DNA of 64,000 nt from Micavibrio sp. (GCA_021604545.1 BQJE01000001.1:479444-543443); one strand, 5' to 3'; shown: positions 7,278 to 15,739, counted from the first letter of the stretch. A program made the numbers and translations. Notes: generated by a model not told the origin, from the sequence alone.

Positions 7278-7775
7278 ATGATTATTCTTGGCATTGATCC
7301 CGGGCTACAAAAGACAGGCTGGGGGCTGATAGAGAGCGAAGGACATGCGCTGCAATTTATTGGCTGCGGGTTGATTAAAACCAACCCGGCGGAAGGGCTG
7401 GCGCAGCGGCTGTCGGCGCTTCACAGAGGGCTGGCCAAAGTCATGGAGCAAGGCGTGCCGGATATGGCGGCGGTGGAGGAGACCTTCGTCAATCGCAATC
7501 CGGCTTCGGCTCTGAAACTAGGGCAGGCGCGCGGGGTTTGTCTGACCGTTCCGGCGCTTTACGATATTCCGGTGGCTGAATACGCGGCCAACAAGATCAA
7601 AAAATCAATTGTCGGCGCGGGGCATGCCGATAAGGCGCAGATGGGAATGATGGTGCGCACGCTGCTCCCGACCTGTGGAGCGATTGGCGAGGATGAGGCC
7701 GACGCTCTTGCCGTGGCGATTACCCACGCGCATTATGGAAGTAGTGTAAGTTACAAGTTAGGAGTTAATAGTTAA
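7278..7775 (+). CDS. ruvC: Crossover junction endodeoxyribonuclease RuvC
   Basis: RuvC resolves Holliday junctions by symmetric nicking, together with RuvAB. The RNase H-fold acidic residues are present: Asp7 in GIDPG, Glu67 in VEETF, and Asp139/Asp142 in GEDEADALA. The 165-residue length is normal for the core, but the last ~10 residues (SVSYKLGVNS) are encoded by the start of a GTTAATAG-type inverted repeat. An older C-terminus was therefore probably replaced. ruvA follows after 51 bp, all of it the repeat. The first 12 codons are duplicated upstream at 6890-6925. Confidence 0.96.
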   Translation: MIILGIDPGLQKTGWGLIESEGHALQFIGCGLIKTNPAEGLAQRLSALHRGLAKVMEQGVPDMAAVEETFVNRNPASALKLGQARGVCLTVPALYDIPVAEYAANKIKKSIVGAGHADKAQMGMMVRTLLPTCGAIGEDEADALAVAITHAHYGSSVSYKLGVNS

Positions 7776-7816
7776 TAGTAGTCGTTTATTTCTTTTAACT
7801 TCTAACTATTAACTGA
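7755..7816. repeat. AT-rich inverted repeat at the ruvC 3' end
   Basis: AAGTTAGGAGTTAATAGTTAATAG (from ~7756) and CTTCTAACTATTAACT (to ~7814) are imperfect inverted copies built on the AGTTAATAGTTA unit. The repeat fills the ruvC-ruvA gap and supplies the final codons of ruvC. Confidence 0.6.
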
Positions 7817-7826
7817 AAACTAAAAT

Positions 7827-8441
7827 ATGATTGGAAAACTTTCCGGCATTATTGACAGTGTAGACGGCAACAACATCATTTTGGATGTTGGTGGCGTTGG
7901 CTATCTGGTGCAGGCCAGCGCACGGACGTTGGGCGCGATTGGGCAGAAGGGAGATCCGGCTTCACTGCTGATCGATACCCATGTGCGCGAGGATGCGATT
8001 ACGCTGATTGGCTTTGCGGAAGCGGCGGAGCAGAGTTGGTTCAGGCTTTTGAATTCCGTGCAAGGCGTTGGCGCCAAGGCGGCATTTTCTATTTTGGCGG
8101 CGTGTCCGGCGGATAGGCTGGCGATGGTGATCGCGGCGCAGGATAAGGCAGCGCTGACCCAGGCCGATGGGGTTGGGCCGAAACTGGCAGCGCGGATATT
8201 GACGGAGCTGAAAGACAAGGCGGCGAATATTGAGCTGGGCGGGCAGGCAAAAACACAGAAATATCAGGATATTGCAGGTGATACTTCAAGTGATAGTTTT
8301 GATCAGGATGCGGTCTCGGCGCTGATTAACCTTGGCTATGCGCGCGCGGATGCCTATAGCGCCGTGATGAATGCTAAATCCAAGGCGAATGATAATCTCG
8401 AAACCCTGATCCGCGAAGCGCTGAAGGAGTTAAGCGCATGA
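7827..8441 (+). CDS. ruvA: Holliday junction branch migration complex subunit RuvA
   Basis: RuvA tetramers bind four-way junctions and load the RuvB motor. The 204-residue protein has the N-terminal OB-fold ([22 protein letters not shown]), two helix-hairpin-helix motifs ([13 protein letters not shown] and [19 protein letters not shown]) and the C-terminal RuvB-contact domain ([20 protein letters not shown]). Its stop overlaps the ruvB start by four bases (ATGA), so the two are translationally coupled. Confidence 0.96.
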   Translation: MIGKLSGIIDSVDGNNIILDVGGVGYLVQASARTLGAIGQKGDPASLLIDTHVREDAITLIGFAEAAEQSWFRLLNSVQGVGAKAAFSILAACPADRLAMVIAAQDKAALTQADGVGPKLAARILTELKDKAANIELGGQAKTQKYQDIAGDTSSDSFDQDAVSALINLGYARADAYSAVMNAKSKANDNLETLIREALKELSA

Positions 8442-9475
8442 GTGGTCAGCCATTAGAGAAAAATCCTGAACTGGAGCGCGAGCAGCGGGCATTTGAAAAT
8501 GTCGCGGAAAACCCGCTGCGGCCTGTTACGCTCGATGAGTTTATTGGTCAGGAGGGCCTGCGCGCTAATCTGCGGGTGTTTGTCGAGGCGGCGAAATCGC
8601 GCGGCGATTCCATGGATCATGTGTTGTTGTTCGGGCCGCCGGGGCTGGGCAAAACGACACTGGCACAGATTATCGCCAAGGAAATGGGCGTGGGGTTTCG
8701 AGCGACATCGGGGCCGGTGATTGCCAAAGCGGGCGATCTGGCGGCGATTTTGACCAATTTACAGCCGCATGATGTGTTGTTTATCGATGAAATTCACCGG
8801 CTGAGTAACGTGATTGAGGAGATTTTGTATCCGGCGATGGAAGACCGGAAATTAGACCTCATTATAGGTGAGGGGCCGGCGGCGCGTTCGGTGCAGATTG
8901 ATCTGGCGCCGTTTACACTGGTCGGGGCGACGACGCGCAGTGGTTTGTTGACCAATCCGTTGCGCGATCGGTTTGGGATTCCATTAAGGTTAGAATTTTA
9001 TGCGGCGGAAGAGCTGCAACAGATTGTCGCGCGGACGGCGCGGCTGATTGATATGAACATGGATGATGACGGCGCACTGGAGATTGCCAAGCGCTCCCGC
9101 GGGACGCCGAGGATTGCCGGGCGGCTGACGCGGCGGGTGCGGGATTTTGCGCAAGGGGAGTCTTCGGTCGGTAAGGCGCAGGTTGATAGCGCGCTGAAAC
9201 GGCTGGATGTGGATGGCAGTGGGCTGGACAGTATGGACCGGCGTTATCTGTCCTGCATTGCCGAGAATTACGGCGGCGGGCCGGTCGGTGTTGAAACCAT
9301 CGCCGCGGTGCTGTCCGAGCAGCGTGACATGATCGAGGATGTGATTGAACCGTTTTTGATGCAGCGCGGTCTTGTCCAGCGCACGCCAAGAGGACGGGCG
9401 TTATCGAGTAAAGGATTTAAGTATCTTGGCCTGAAGCCTACCAAAACAACGCAGATGGATATGCTGGAAGAATAA
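8438..9475 (+). CDS. ruvB: Holliday junction ATP-dependent helicase RuvB
   Basis: A AAA+ motor that drives branch migration with RuvA. Visible motifs: Walker A GPPGLGKT (residues 66-73), Walker B FIDEIH (to residue 120), sensor GATTRSGLL, the Arg finger region PLRDRFG, the lid [18 protein letters not shown], and the C-terminal winged helix ending [15 protein letters not shown]. The 345-residue length is standard. It overlaps ruvA by four bases. Confidence 0.97.
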   Translation: MSGQPLEKNPELEREQRAFENVAENPLRPVTLDEFIGQEGLRANLRVFVEAAKSRGDSMDHVLLFGPPGLGKTTLAQIIAKEMGVGFRATSGPVIAKAGDLAAILTNLQPHDVLFIDEIHRLSNVIEEILYPAMEDRKLDLIIGEGPAARSVQIDLAPFTLVGATTRSGLLTNPLRDRFGIPLRLEFYAAEELQQIVARTARLIDMNMDDDGALEIAKRSRGTPRIAGRLTRRVRDFAQGESSVGKAQVDSALKRLDVDGSGLDSMDRRYLSCIAENYGGGPVGVETIAAVLSEQRDMIEDVIEPFLMQRGLVQRTPRGRALSSKGFKYLGLKPTKTTQMDMLEE

Positions 9476-9482
9476 AAAAGGA

Positions 9483-9513
9483 ACCACAGATGAACACGGA
9501 TCAACAGAGATAT
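9483..9513. repeat. Left copy of an ACCACAGATGAACACGGAT-type repeat
   Basis: This ~30-bp sequence reappears, inverted and diverged, at ~9974-10012 on the other side of the small gene at 9547-9903. Confidence 0.5.
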
Positions 9514-9546
9514 CTTTAGGGTGTTATTGCAGATAATGGAGTAACA

Positions 9547-9903
9547 ATGAAAAATACAATTGATAACTTGAAAATACTCCTTTTTTTTGCCGGGTTTACG
9601 GTACTGATAGCGTTTTTCTCTATTTCAAAATATGAAGCCACAGTAAAAACAAATGAATTTGTAACTGCTGAGGTGCTGGAACATTATGTACCATCAGGAG
9701 AGTTTGATGCAGACCCGGGGTTTCATGTTAAATTGCCTTCAGGCCGAGAAGTTAATGTACGTGATTGGGGCGAGATACCCAGCAGCTATAGAGGCAAAGT
9801 TGTTCTTGAAAAGCAAAGAGGCCAAACAACAGGCAGGGTAGTTTATAAAATTAATATAGAAGAGACTAAAGAATTTCTTCCGTCATTGCGAGGAACGAAG
9901 TGA
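9547..9903 (+). CDS. Small membrane-anchored protein of unknown function (118 aa)
   Basis: One N-terminal membrane helix (about residues 8-27, ILLFFAGFTVLIAFFSIS) is followed by a ~75-residue periplasmic-looking region with a beta-rich pattern (VTAEVLEHYVPSGEF, VKLPSGREVNVRDWG, YRGKVVLEKQRG). It recalls small exported DUF3592-like or OB-like domains, but I would not name it. The ATG follows GGAG. The final residues (PSLRGTK) and stop codon are encoded by the palindromic repeat at 9881-9963. The gene is bracketed by inverted repeats and interrupts the ruvB-ybgC interval, so it may be a late arrival. Confidence 0.65.
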   Translation: MKNTIDNLKILLFFAGFTVLIAFFSISKYEATVKTNEFVTAEVLEHYVPSGEFDADPGFHVKLPSGREVNVRDWGEIPSSYRGKVVLEKQRGQTTGRVVYKINIEETKEFLPSLRGTK

Positions 9904-9963
9904 CGCGGCAATCCAGAAGATATATCAGCAACACTGGATTGCTTCGCTACGCTCGCAATGACT
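9881..9963. repeat. CGTCATTGCGAGG...CGCAATGAC palindromic repeat
   Basis: CGTCATTGCGAGGAACGAAG is mirrored by CTACGCTCGCAATGAC, with an inner ATCCAG/CTGGAT pair. This is a widespread intergenic repeat class. Here it overlaps the end of the preceding coding sequence. Confidence 0.7.
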
Positions 9964-9973
9964 TTGTTCTGTT

Positions 9974-10012
9974 TGTTAATCTGTGTCTATCTGTGTTAAT
10001 CCGTGGTTTTTA
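9974..10012. repeat. Right, inverted copy of the ACCACAGAT-type repeat
   Basis: Read on the minus strand it gives ACCACGGATTAACACAGAT, similar to the left copy near 9483. Just downstream, ACCCCCGC/GCGGGGGT (about 10022-10041) forms another small palindrome before ybgC. Confidence 0.5.
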
Positions 10013-10062
10013 AACTACCAGACCCCCGCCTGCGCGGGGGTGACAATTTCAGGGACTTATTT

Positions 10063-10464
10063 ATGACCCACACCACCGACATACGCGTTTACTACGAAGA
10101 CACCGATGCTGGCGGGGTGGTGTATAACGCCAATTACCTGAAATTTGCCGAACGGGGGCGGACGGAATATTTGCGCACGATCGGTTTTGAGAATAAATCG
10201 CTCAAAGAGTCCAAAGGAATCTTGCTAGTGGTGCGTCATATAGAGGCGGACTATCTTAAGCCCGGCCATCTTGACGACCTTCTAACCGTGGAAACAAGCA
10301 TTGAAAGTATGAAAAATACCTCTATTGTTATGAAACAGCTGGTTTTTAGGGAAAAGGACATGTTGTTTTCTATGGATGTAACGATTGTCTGTGTTGATGC
10401 GGACGGGCTTAAGCCTGTAAGATTTCCTGACGATTTGAAGGCAGGGTTTGAAAAAGGGATTTAA
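10063..10464 (+). CDS. ybgC: Tol-Pal-associated acyl-CoA thioesterase YbgC
   Basis: A hotdog-fold thioesterase of 133 residues with the family signature YEDTDAGGVVYNANYLKFAERGRTEYLR, including the catalytic Asp of the YEDTDAGG segment. The ATG at 10063 follows AGGGAC; an in-frame start at 10003 lies in repeat sequence. It precedes tolQ by 5 bp, as in most proteobacterial tol operons. Its link to phospholipid handling in Tol-Pal is inferred from the family. Confidence 0.93.
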   Translation: MTHTTDIRVYYEDTDAGGVVYNANYLKFAERGRTEYLRTIGFENKSLKESKGILLVVRHIEADYLKPGHLDDLLTVETSIESMKNTSIVMKQLVFREKDMLFSMDVTIVCVDADGLKPVRFPDDLKAGFEKGI

Positions 10465-10469
10465 AGAAT

Positions 10470-11219
10470 ATGGCAAGTTCATTGGAAGCAATTGAGACGG
10501 TTGATCTGGGAAGCTATAACTCTGACCTGAGTGCATTGGGGCTGTTCCTGGAGGCAGACCTCATCATCAAGCTGGTGATGCTGGCTTTGGTCTTTGCCTC
10601 GCTATGGAGTTGGTCGATAATTTTTTCGAAAAAGAGCACGCTGAGTAGATTGAACCGTAGAGCGAATAGGTTCGAGGATTCCTTTTGGTCGGGCGAGCCG
10701 CTGGATAAAATTTATGAGCGGGTGAAGAGCAGTAAGGAAGATCCGATGCTGCGGACGTTTTCTGCCGGGATGGATGAATGGCAGGCTGGCGTTGTCGGCG
10801 GTGTGCCGGCCAAGGAAAGTATGCAAGCAAGTTTGAAGCAGCGCGTTGAGCGGGCGATGTCGGTGACGATTGGCCGCGAGATGAATGCGCTGGAGCGCGG
10901 GATGACGTTTTTGGCGTCTGTCGGATCAAGTGCGCCGTTCATTGGTTTGTTTGGTACGGTCTGGGGGATCATGAATAGTTTTTCGGCGATTGCCAGCACG
11001 AATAATACGTCGCTGGCCGTTGTCGCGCCGGGGATTGCCGAGGCATTGTTTGCGACGGCTTTGGGGCTTGTTGCCGCGATTCCAGCGGTGATTGGGTATA
11101 ATGTTTTTTCCAGCGCGCTTAATCGTTATGGCGACCGGCTGGATGCTTTTACCGATGAGTTCTCGGCGATTTTATCACGGCATCTCGATTCACAAGAGGA
11201 CGGCAGAAAGGCGGCATAA
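10470..11219 (+). CDS. tolQ: TolQ, inner-membrane motor subunit
   Basis: A MotA/TolQ/ExbB-family proton-channel protein of the Tol-Pal system, which couples proton flow to outer-membrane constriction at division. Three membrane segments are visible: ~residues 28-48 (LIIKLVMLALVFASLWSW region), ~145-170 (LASVGSSAPFIGLFGTVWGI) and ~185-215 (APGIAEALFATALGLVAAIP). The GTVWGIM and EALFATALGLVAAIPA motifs line the proton path. It runs directly into tolR. Confidence 0.95.
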   Translation: MASSLEAIETVDLGSYNSDLSALGLFLEADLIIKLVMLALVFASLWSWSIIFSKKSTLSRLNRRANRFEDSFWSGEPLDKIYERVKSSKEDPMLRTFSAGMDEWQAGVVGGVPAKESMQASLKQRVERAMSVTIGREMNALERGMTFLASVGSSAPFIGLFGTVWGIMNSFSAIASTNNTSLAVVAPGIAEALFATALGLVAAIPAVIGYNVFSSALNRYGDRLDAFTDEFSAILSRHLDSQEDGRKAA

Positions 11220-11222
11220 TCT

Positions 11223-11672
11223 ATGGGCGCTTCTTTATCAGGTAAGACAGGTTCACGCAGAGGTCGCCGGTCCGGCGGTAATTTCACGCCGATGTCCGAT
11301 ATCAATGTCACGCCGATGGTCGATGTGATGCTGGTGTTGCTGATTGTATTTATGGTGGCGGCGCCTTTGCTCACGGCTGGCGTGCCGGTTGATTTGCCGG
11401 ATTCTGAGGCCAAGGCGATTACCGAAGAAGACAATAAGCCAATTGAAATTATTGTAACCAAAGACGGCGTGGTTTATATCGGCGAAACGGAAGTGAAGAA
11501 GAAAAAACTTATTCCTTTATTGTCTGCCATGACAGAAGGGCAGACGGATCGTCGCATCTATATTCGTGGTGATCAGGGCATTTCCTATGGAACCGTCATG
11601 GAAATTATCGGCAAGGTGAACGGAGCGGGCTTTAACAAGGTGGCTTTGATTTCCGACCCGAAAGGCAGGTAG
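11223..11672 (+). CDS. tolR: TolR, inner-membrane motor subunit
   Basis: An ExbD/TolR protein of 149 residues. An N-terminal cytoplasmic stretch leads to MSDINVTPMVDVMLVLLIVFMVAAP, where the Asp of PMVDVMLVLL is the conserved proton-carrying residue. A periplasmic domain follows, with the LPLLSA-type helix and the GISYGTVMEIIGKVNGAGFNKVALIS end. It sits between tolQ and tolA with 3-bp gaps. Confidence 0.95.
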   Translation: MGASLSGKTGSRRGRRSGGNFTPMSDINVTPMVDVMLVLLIVFMVAAPLLTAGVPVDLPDSEAKAITEEDNKPIEIIVTKDGVVYIGETEVKKKKLIPLLSAMTEGQTDRRIYIRGDQGISYGTVMEIIGKVNGAGFNKVALISDPKGR

Positions 11673-11675
11673 CGT

Positions 11676-12554
11676 ATGAGTGCTGTTCAGGCACAGGACG
11701 GGCTATTTTATATTGATCCGGCGATGCGTGGTTCGTTTATCGTATCCGGTCTCTTTCATGTCGCTGTTGTGGTGGTGCTGAGCCTAAGTCTGCCTTATAT
11801 CAGCAAAGATTATCTGATGGTGAGCAATCCGGTCAGTGTCGAGATTGTTGATGTGTCCGAGATTGCGCAGACGAACAAACCTTCGCCGCCGAAAAAGCCG
11901 GAGCCAGAGAAAAAGATGGCACCGCCGCAGGAAAAGCCAGCGCCGCCGAAAGTAGAGGCAGAAAAGCCGCCAGATTTAACCAAGCCGAAGCCACCAGATG
12001 TTAAAGAGGAAGTGGCCGAGCCGCGTGATGCGGTGCCGCCGCCAAAGCCGCTGGAGAAAAAAGCAGAAAAACCAAAACCGCCTAAAAAGAAGCCGCCTGT
12101 GAAAAAAGCGGAGGCTGCACCAAAGGATGATTTTGCGAGTCTTTTGAAGAATTTGACGCCAGATGCGGCTGAAGAAACGGAAAGTGCGGAAACGCCGGAT
12201 GCCACAGCGTCCGAGGTTTCCCAGATTGCCAATTTGGCCGATCGTATTACGATTAGTGAAATGGATATGGTTAAACGAGGCCTTATGCCGTGTTGGAATA
12301 TCCCGATTGGGGCCAAAAACGCCGAAGATCTGGTGGTTGAGGTGAGGGTGTTGATGAATCCGGACCGGACGGTGCAGCAGGCTACCATTCTTAATCAATC
12401 GCGCTATAATCGGGACAGCCATTATCGGGCGGCCGCAGAGGCAGCGCTCAGGGCGCTACGAAACCCGCGCTGTGCACCGTTGCAACTCCCGCCGGACAAG
12501 TATGAACAATGGAAGACAACTGTAATTGAATTTAACCCGCAAAACATGCTTTAG
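11676..12554 (+). CDS. tolA: TolA-like envelope-spanning protein
   Basis: One N-terminal membrane helix (about residues 18-38) anchors the protein. A long Pro/Lys/Glu-rich linker follows (residues ~65-155), then a C-terminal TonB/TolA-like domain ([46 protein letters not shown]). This matches TolA, which links the TolQR motor to TolB and Pal across the periplasm. Compared with E. coli TolA, the linker is short and proline-rich, as is usual in alphaproteobacteria. Confidence 0.9.
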   Translation: MSAVQAQDGLFYIDPAMRGSFIVSGLFHVAVVVVLSLSLPYISKDYLMVSNPVSVEIVDVSEIAQTNKPSPPKKPEPEKKMAPPQEKPAPPKVEAEKPPDLTKPKPPDVKEEVAEPRDAVPPPKPLEKKAEKPKPPKKKPPVKKAEAAPKDDFASLLKNLTPDAAEETESAETPDATASEVSQIANLADRITISEMDMVKRGLMPCWNIPIGAKNAEDLVVEVRVLMNPDRTVQQATILNQSRYNRDSHYRAAAEAALRALRNPRCAPLQLPPDKYEQWKTTVIEFNPQNML

Positions 12555-12564
12555 GATTTTTGTT

Positions 12565-13884
12565 ATGAGACATTTTCTTTTCTTTATGGCCTTTGTTCTT
12601 TTTCTGCCGCTGCCAGCGCAGGCCGAGCTACGGATCGTTATGGATCAGGGCGTGGTCGAGCCGATGCCGATTGCTGTGTCGCCGTTTCATCCGGTCAATG
12701 GACAAAATGCCGATATGGCCGAAAATCTGCCGCGTATTGTTTCTGATAATTTAGAGCGCTCGGGTCTGTTCAAGCCGATTGACCCGCAGGCTTTTGTTCA
12801 GGATCACGTTTCGATTAACAAGGATGGTGTGCGGTTTCCTGAGTGGCGGGCCACGGGGACGCAGGCTCTGATTACAGGCTCTGTGACCAAGGCGCCGGAC
12901 GGACGGGCGCGGGTTGAGTTTCGTTTGTGGGATGTGTTGTCACAACAACAACTGATCGGTATGGCGTATATGACGACCGATGATAACTGGCGGCGGATCG
13001 GCCACATCATGTCGGATGAAATTTATAAACGCCTGACGGGTGAAGAAGGGTATTTTGATACGCGCATTGTTTATATCTCTGAACATGGCCCGCCGCAAAA
13101 GCGGATTAAGCGATTGGCGATTATGGATCAGGATGGCGAGAACCATCGTTATCTGACCGACGGCCGTTCACTGGTTTTAACGCCGCGTTTTTCACCGGCA
13201 TCGCAGAAGATTACTTATATGTCTTACGGGCGTGGCGGACCGCAGGTGTATCTTTATGATATCAATAGCGGTCGTCATGAATCGCTGGGCAATTTTAAGG
13301 GTATGACGTTTGCGCCAAGGTTTTCACCTGATGGTCGCAAAGTCATCATGAGTATGGCCTCGGGTGGTAATAGTGATGTCTATGAGATGGATCTTAGCTC
13401 ACGGCAGCCGCGCCGCGTCACAACGAATTCAGCGATTGATACCTCGCCGTCTTATGCACCGGACGGGCGGCAGATTGTTTTTGAATCGGATCGTGGCGGA
13501 TCGCAGCAGCTTTATACGATGGATGTTGGTGGCGGCAGTGCCAAGCGTATTACATTTGGCAAAGGGCGTTACGCCAATCCGGTGTGGTCGCCGCGTGGTG
13601 ATTTGATTGCGTTTACGCGGATGTATCAGGGGAAATTTTATATCGGCGTGGTGCGGCCCGATGGTAGTGGTGAGCGTTTGATCACCAATGCCTATCATGT
13701 TGAGGGGCCGAGCTGGTCACCCAATGGGCGGGTGTTGACGTACTTTAAAGAGCGTCCAACCGGCGCGCGCGGCGAGATGCGTCAGGCCAAGCTCTATACG
13801 ATCGATATCACGGGGTATAATGAGAGATGGCTGCAGACGCCAAGAGACGGTTCTGATCCGGCGTGGTCGCCTTTAAACCCATAA
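12565..13884 (+). CDS. tolB: Periplasmic beta-propeller protein TolB
   Basis: A cleavable signal peptide (residues 1-20, ending PAQAELR) precedes the N-terminal TolB domain ([30 protein letters not shown]) and a six-bladed propeller with WD-like repeats ([90 protein letters not shown]). TolB shuttles between Pal and outer-membrane proteins. The ATG at 12565, 10 bp after the tolA stop, gives a proper signal peptide. No pal gene follows. Confidence 0.96.
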   Translation: MRHFLFFMAFVLFLPLPAQAELRIVMDQGVVEPMPIAVSPFHPVNGQNADMAENLPRIVSDNLERSGLFKPIDPQAFVQDHVSINKDGVRFPEWRATGTQALITGSVTKAPDGRARVEFRLWDVLSQQQLIGMAYMTTDDNWRRIGHIMSDEIYKRLTGEEGYFDTRIVYISEHGPPQKRIKRLAIMDQDGENHRYLTDGRSLVLTPRFSPASQKITYMSYGRGGPQVYLYDINSGRHESLGNFKGMTFAPRFSPDGRKVIMSMASGGNSDVYEMDLSSRQPRRVTTNSAIDTSPSYAPDGRQIVFESDRGGSQQLYTMDVGGGSAKRITFGKGRYANPVWSPRGDLIAFTRMYQGKFYIGVVRPDGSGERLITNAYHVEGPSWSPNGRVLTYFKERPTGARGEMRQAKLYTIDITGYNERWLQTPRDGSDPAWSPLNP

Positions 13885-13886
13885 TC

Positions 13887-14006
13887 AATTTTAAGCATAA
13901 TGGCCTGCAAACTGCATCTTTCTGCGCTTCCGGTGCTCGTGTAGGCAGACTACACTCCGCGCCGGTTCTCGAAAGCTACAGTTTTCGCCGCATTCTTCTT
14001 AAAATT
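13887..14006. repeat. Large palindromic element between tolB and rppH
   Basis: Outer arms AATTTTAAG (13887-13895) and CTTAAAATT (13998-14006) are perfect inverts. Inside are CTGCAAACTGCATCTTTC against GAAAGCTACAGTTTTCGC, and GTGTAG...CTACAC. It fills the whole gap between these convergent genes and its right arm touches the rppH stop codon. It may serve as a bidirectional terminator. Confidence 0.65.
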
Positions 14007-14487
14007 ATTCAGTAGTAAGGCTTTTGAAAAGCTTAATAACTTTCCGGTAAGTGTCTTGTTTAAAAGGCACAATCAGCTCTATAGTTTTTTCGAGTGGAAC
14101 CCATTGCCAGCTTGAGAATTCGGGGTGGTCGTCGGCGTCTAGAGCAATGTCTTCGTCGGTGCCGAGGAAGCAGGCGGCGACCCAGGTCTGGGTTTGGCCA
14201 CGGTATTGACCATTCCAGAGTTTTTTGAGCAATTCATCGGGCAGGTCGTAACAAATTTTTTCTTCGGCGATTTTTATAATCTCGACTTTGTCGGTGCCGA
14301 TTTCTTCTTTGAGTTCACGCATCACGGCGACTTTAATATCTTCGCCTTCATCAATCCCGCCCTGCGGCATTTGCCAGGCACCGGGCGTGTCTATGCGTTC
14401 GCCGACAAAGACATGACCGTTTTTGTTAAACAGTGCAATGCCGACGCAGGGACGGTAGGGCAGATTACTTTTATCAATGATGGTCAT
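14005..14487 (-). CDS. rppH: RNA pyrophosphohydrolase (Nudix)
   Basis: RppH removes pyrophosphate from 5'-triphosphorylated mRNA, the first step of 5'-dependent decay. The 160-residue protein starts with the family strand YRPCVGIALFNKNGHVFVGER, has AWQMPQGGIDEGED, and a complete Nudix box G-x5-E-x7-REUXEEXGU (GGIDEGEDIKVAVMRELKEE followed by IG). The C-terminal WQWVPLEKTIELIVPFKQDTYRKV segment is typical. The coding region overlaps the upstream deacetylase gene by 14 bp, implying co-expression. Confidence 0.93.
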   Translation of the reverse strand: MTIIDKSNLPYRPCVGIALFNKNGHVFVGERIDTPGAWQMPQGGIDEGEDIKVAVMRELKEEIGTDKVEIIKIAEEKICYDLPDELLKKLWNGQYRGQTQTWVAACFLGTDEDIALDADDHPEFSSWQWVPLEKTIELIVPFKQDTYRKVIKLFKSLTTE

Positions 14488-15625
14488 TGTGAGCCGGGGC
14501 CGGAGTGGGATGCGTGTCGGCAGGGGGTTTTGTTTTTGTGGGCATTTTATGCGGTTTATCCTTCAGGCCGCGTCCGGCGATGGCTGAAACAGGAACAAGA
14601 TCAATGCCTTTGCCTTCTAACGTTGTCAGCCATTTGGTAACACTGCGCAAACTAGCGCTATGTGGTTTTAAGACGCCAATGGCATAGCCTCTTTGCTCGG
14701 CGATGAATTCAAGTTTTTTAAGCGGGCTTCCTTCGTGGCTGCCATCATTAATGTGAACATCGGCTTTGGCGTAAGGCGCGTTGGCTGTGGCGGCCGCGGC
14801 TTCAATGGCATTGGAAGCGGCTGGGTTGAGTTCGATAAAACCAAGCCCGCGGCCAAAAGTAAATTTCATTAGCGGTTGTAGCACTGCGCCAGAACCATCG
14901 AACACATAATCGGTCCGCGTGACAATTCCTGCATAGCCGGTGGTACGGGTCAGACCCCATATCAAGGTATTCTCATTCTGTTTCAGGCTCGCCGTTGTCA
15001 GTATAACGCGCGGACCGGAATCAACTTGGGGGTATTGCTCGTTTTCAAACGGTAAATCCATCCAGATTTCATGCCCACCTTTGCGCGCTCTTTCCTGCCA
15101 CATATCGGAGGCGTTGCTGTAAGGCGACAAAAGAAATGTTACAGGTGAGGGCAGAGTTTTTATGGCAGTCTCAGAAGCCATATTTGACAATCCGTAATCA
15201 TCAACAAGCAAGGCGATCATTGGCCGGGTTGTACCAGGGAAAGGCCGCTTATAGGCTTTGAAGGGGGTCATGCCGTTTTTACTATTAATTTGGGGTAGGG
15301 TGCCGTTGTCAGTGCGCTCAAACAGGCCTTTGACAGGGGACGAGACCAAGGCATTTTTCTCGAGAGGTGGTGTTTTTTCTGTAACTGTGTGGTCTTGCTG
15401 TTGCTGTTGCTCAGCTGCGTCGGTGATTTGGGGATTTGTTGCCTTTCCACCGTGCTTGATTAAGACAGTTTGTGAGGCGAGGCGTTGTTCAAGCCCTTCT
15501 ATGGTTTTATTGCTTTGCAGCCAAATCAGAACAACAAGAAGGATATAGACAAGCCCTACGACAGCCAAGCCCCGCAGAAAGAGGCCGGTATCAATATGTT
15601 CTTTTAACGACGCCAGCTTTTCCAT
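14474..15625 (-). CDS. Divergent polysaccharide deacetylase family protein
   Basis: A 383-residue protein with one N-terminal membrane helix (about residues 19-34, GLAVVGLVYILLVVLIW) and a Gln/Pro-rich linker. The YibQ/DUF610 'divergent polysaccharide deacetylase' domain covers about residues 130-350: MIALLVDDYGLS, LPSPVTFLLSPYSNASDMW, GHEIWMDLPFE, YAKADVHINDGS, and RGYAIGVLKPHSAS. In alphaproteobacteria this gene regularly follows envC-ctpA and is thought to act on cell-wall glycans; substrate and activity are not established. Its Shine-Dalgarno comes from the palindromic element upstream. Confidence 0.85.
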   Translation of the reverse strand: MEKLASLKEHIDTGLFLRGLAVVGLVYILLVVLIWLQSNKTIEGLEQRLASQTVLIKHGGKATNPQITDAAEQQQQQDHTVTEKTPPLEKNALVSSPVKGLFERTDNGTLPQINSKNGMTPFKAYKRPFPGTTRPMIALLVDDYGLSNMASETAIKTLPSPVTFLLSPYSNASDMWQERARKGGHEIWMDLPFENEQYPQVDSGPRVILTTASLKQNENTLIWGLTRTTGYAGIVTRTDYVFDGSGAVLQPLMKFTFGRGLGFIELNPAASNAIEAAAATANAPYAKADVHINDGSHEGSPLKKLEFIAEQRGYAIGVLKPHSASLRSVTKWLTTLEGKGIDLVPVSAIAGRGLKDKPHKMPTKTKPPADTHPTPAPAHNDHH

Positions 15626-15629
15626 TTAT

Positions 15630-15730
15630 AGTCATCCATCTATTCATCTGGACAGCGTTATTTCGTTCCTAAGGTAGCTCATCGTACCTGTCGTCACTCA
15701 TGCCTTGTCCAGATAAAGATATGAATGACT
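15630..15730 (-). repeat. SD-bearing palindromic element, copy 1
   Basis: Outer arms at 15630-15654 and 15706-15730 match as inverts at 21 of 25 positions. The core contains CCTAAGGTAGC...GTACC. It is one of three related elements (others at 23592-23692 and 41151-41252), each directly before the start codon of a minus-strand gene. Here GGATGA in the proximal arm serves as ribosome-binding site for the deacetylase gene, 4 bp from its ATG. Confidence 0.75.
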
Positions 15731-15739
15731 ACACTGCCA

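Noticed and set aside
9881..9963. Possible CRISPR-like or tandem repeat structures in the gaps
   Set aside because: The repeats are single inverted pairs scattered between genes, with no regular spacing or direct repeat-spacer units anywhere in the window.
15664..15685. A TCCTAAGGTAGC match to the conserved 23S rRNA segment near helix 69/71 within the palindromic element
   Set aside because: Only ~12 bases agree, other copies of the element deviate, and no further rRNA sequence surrounds it. Probably coincidental.
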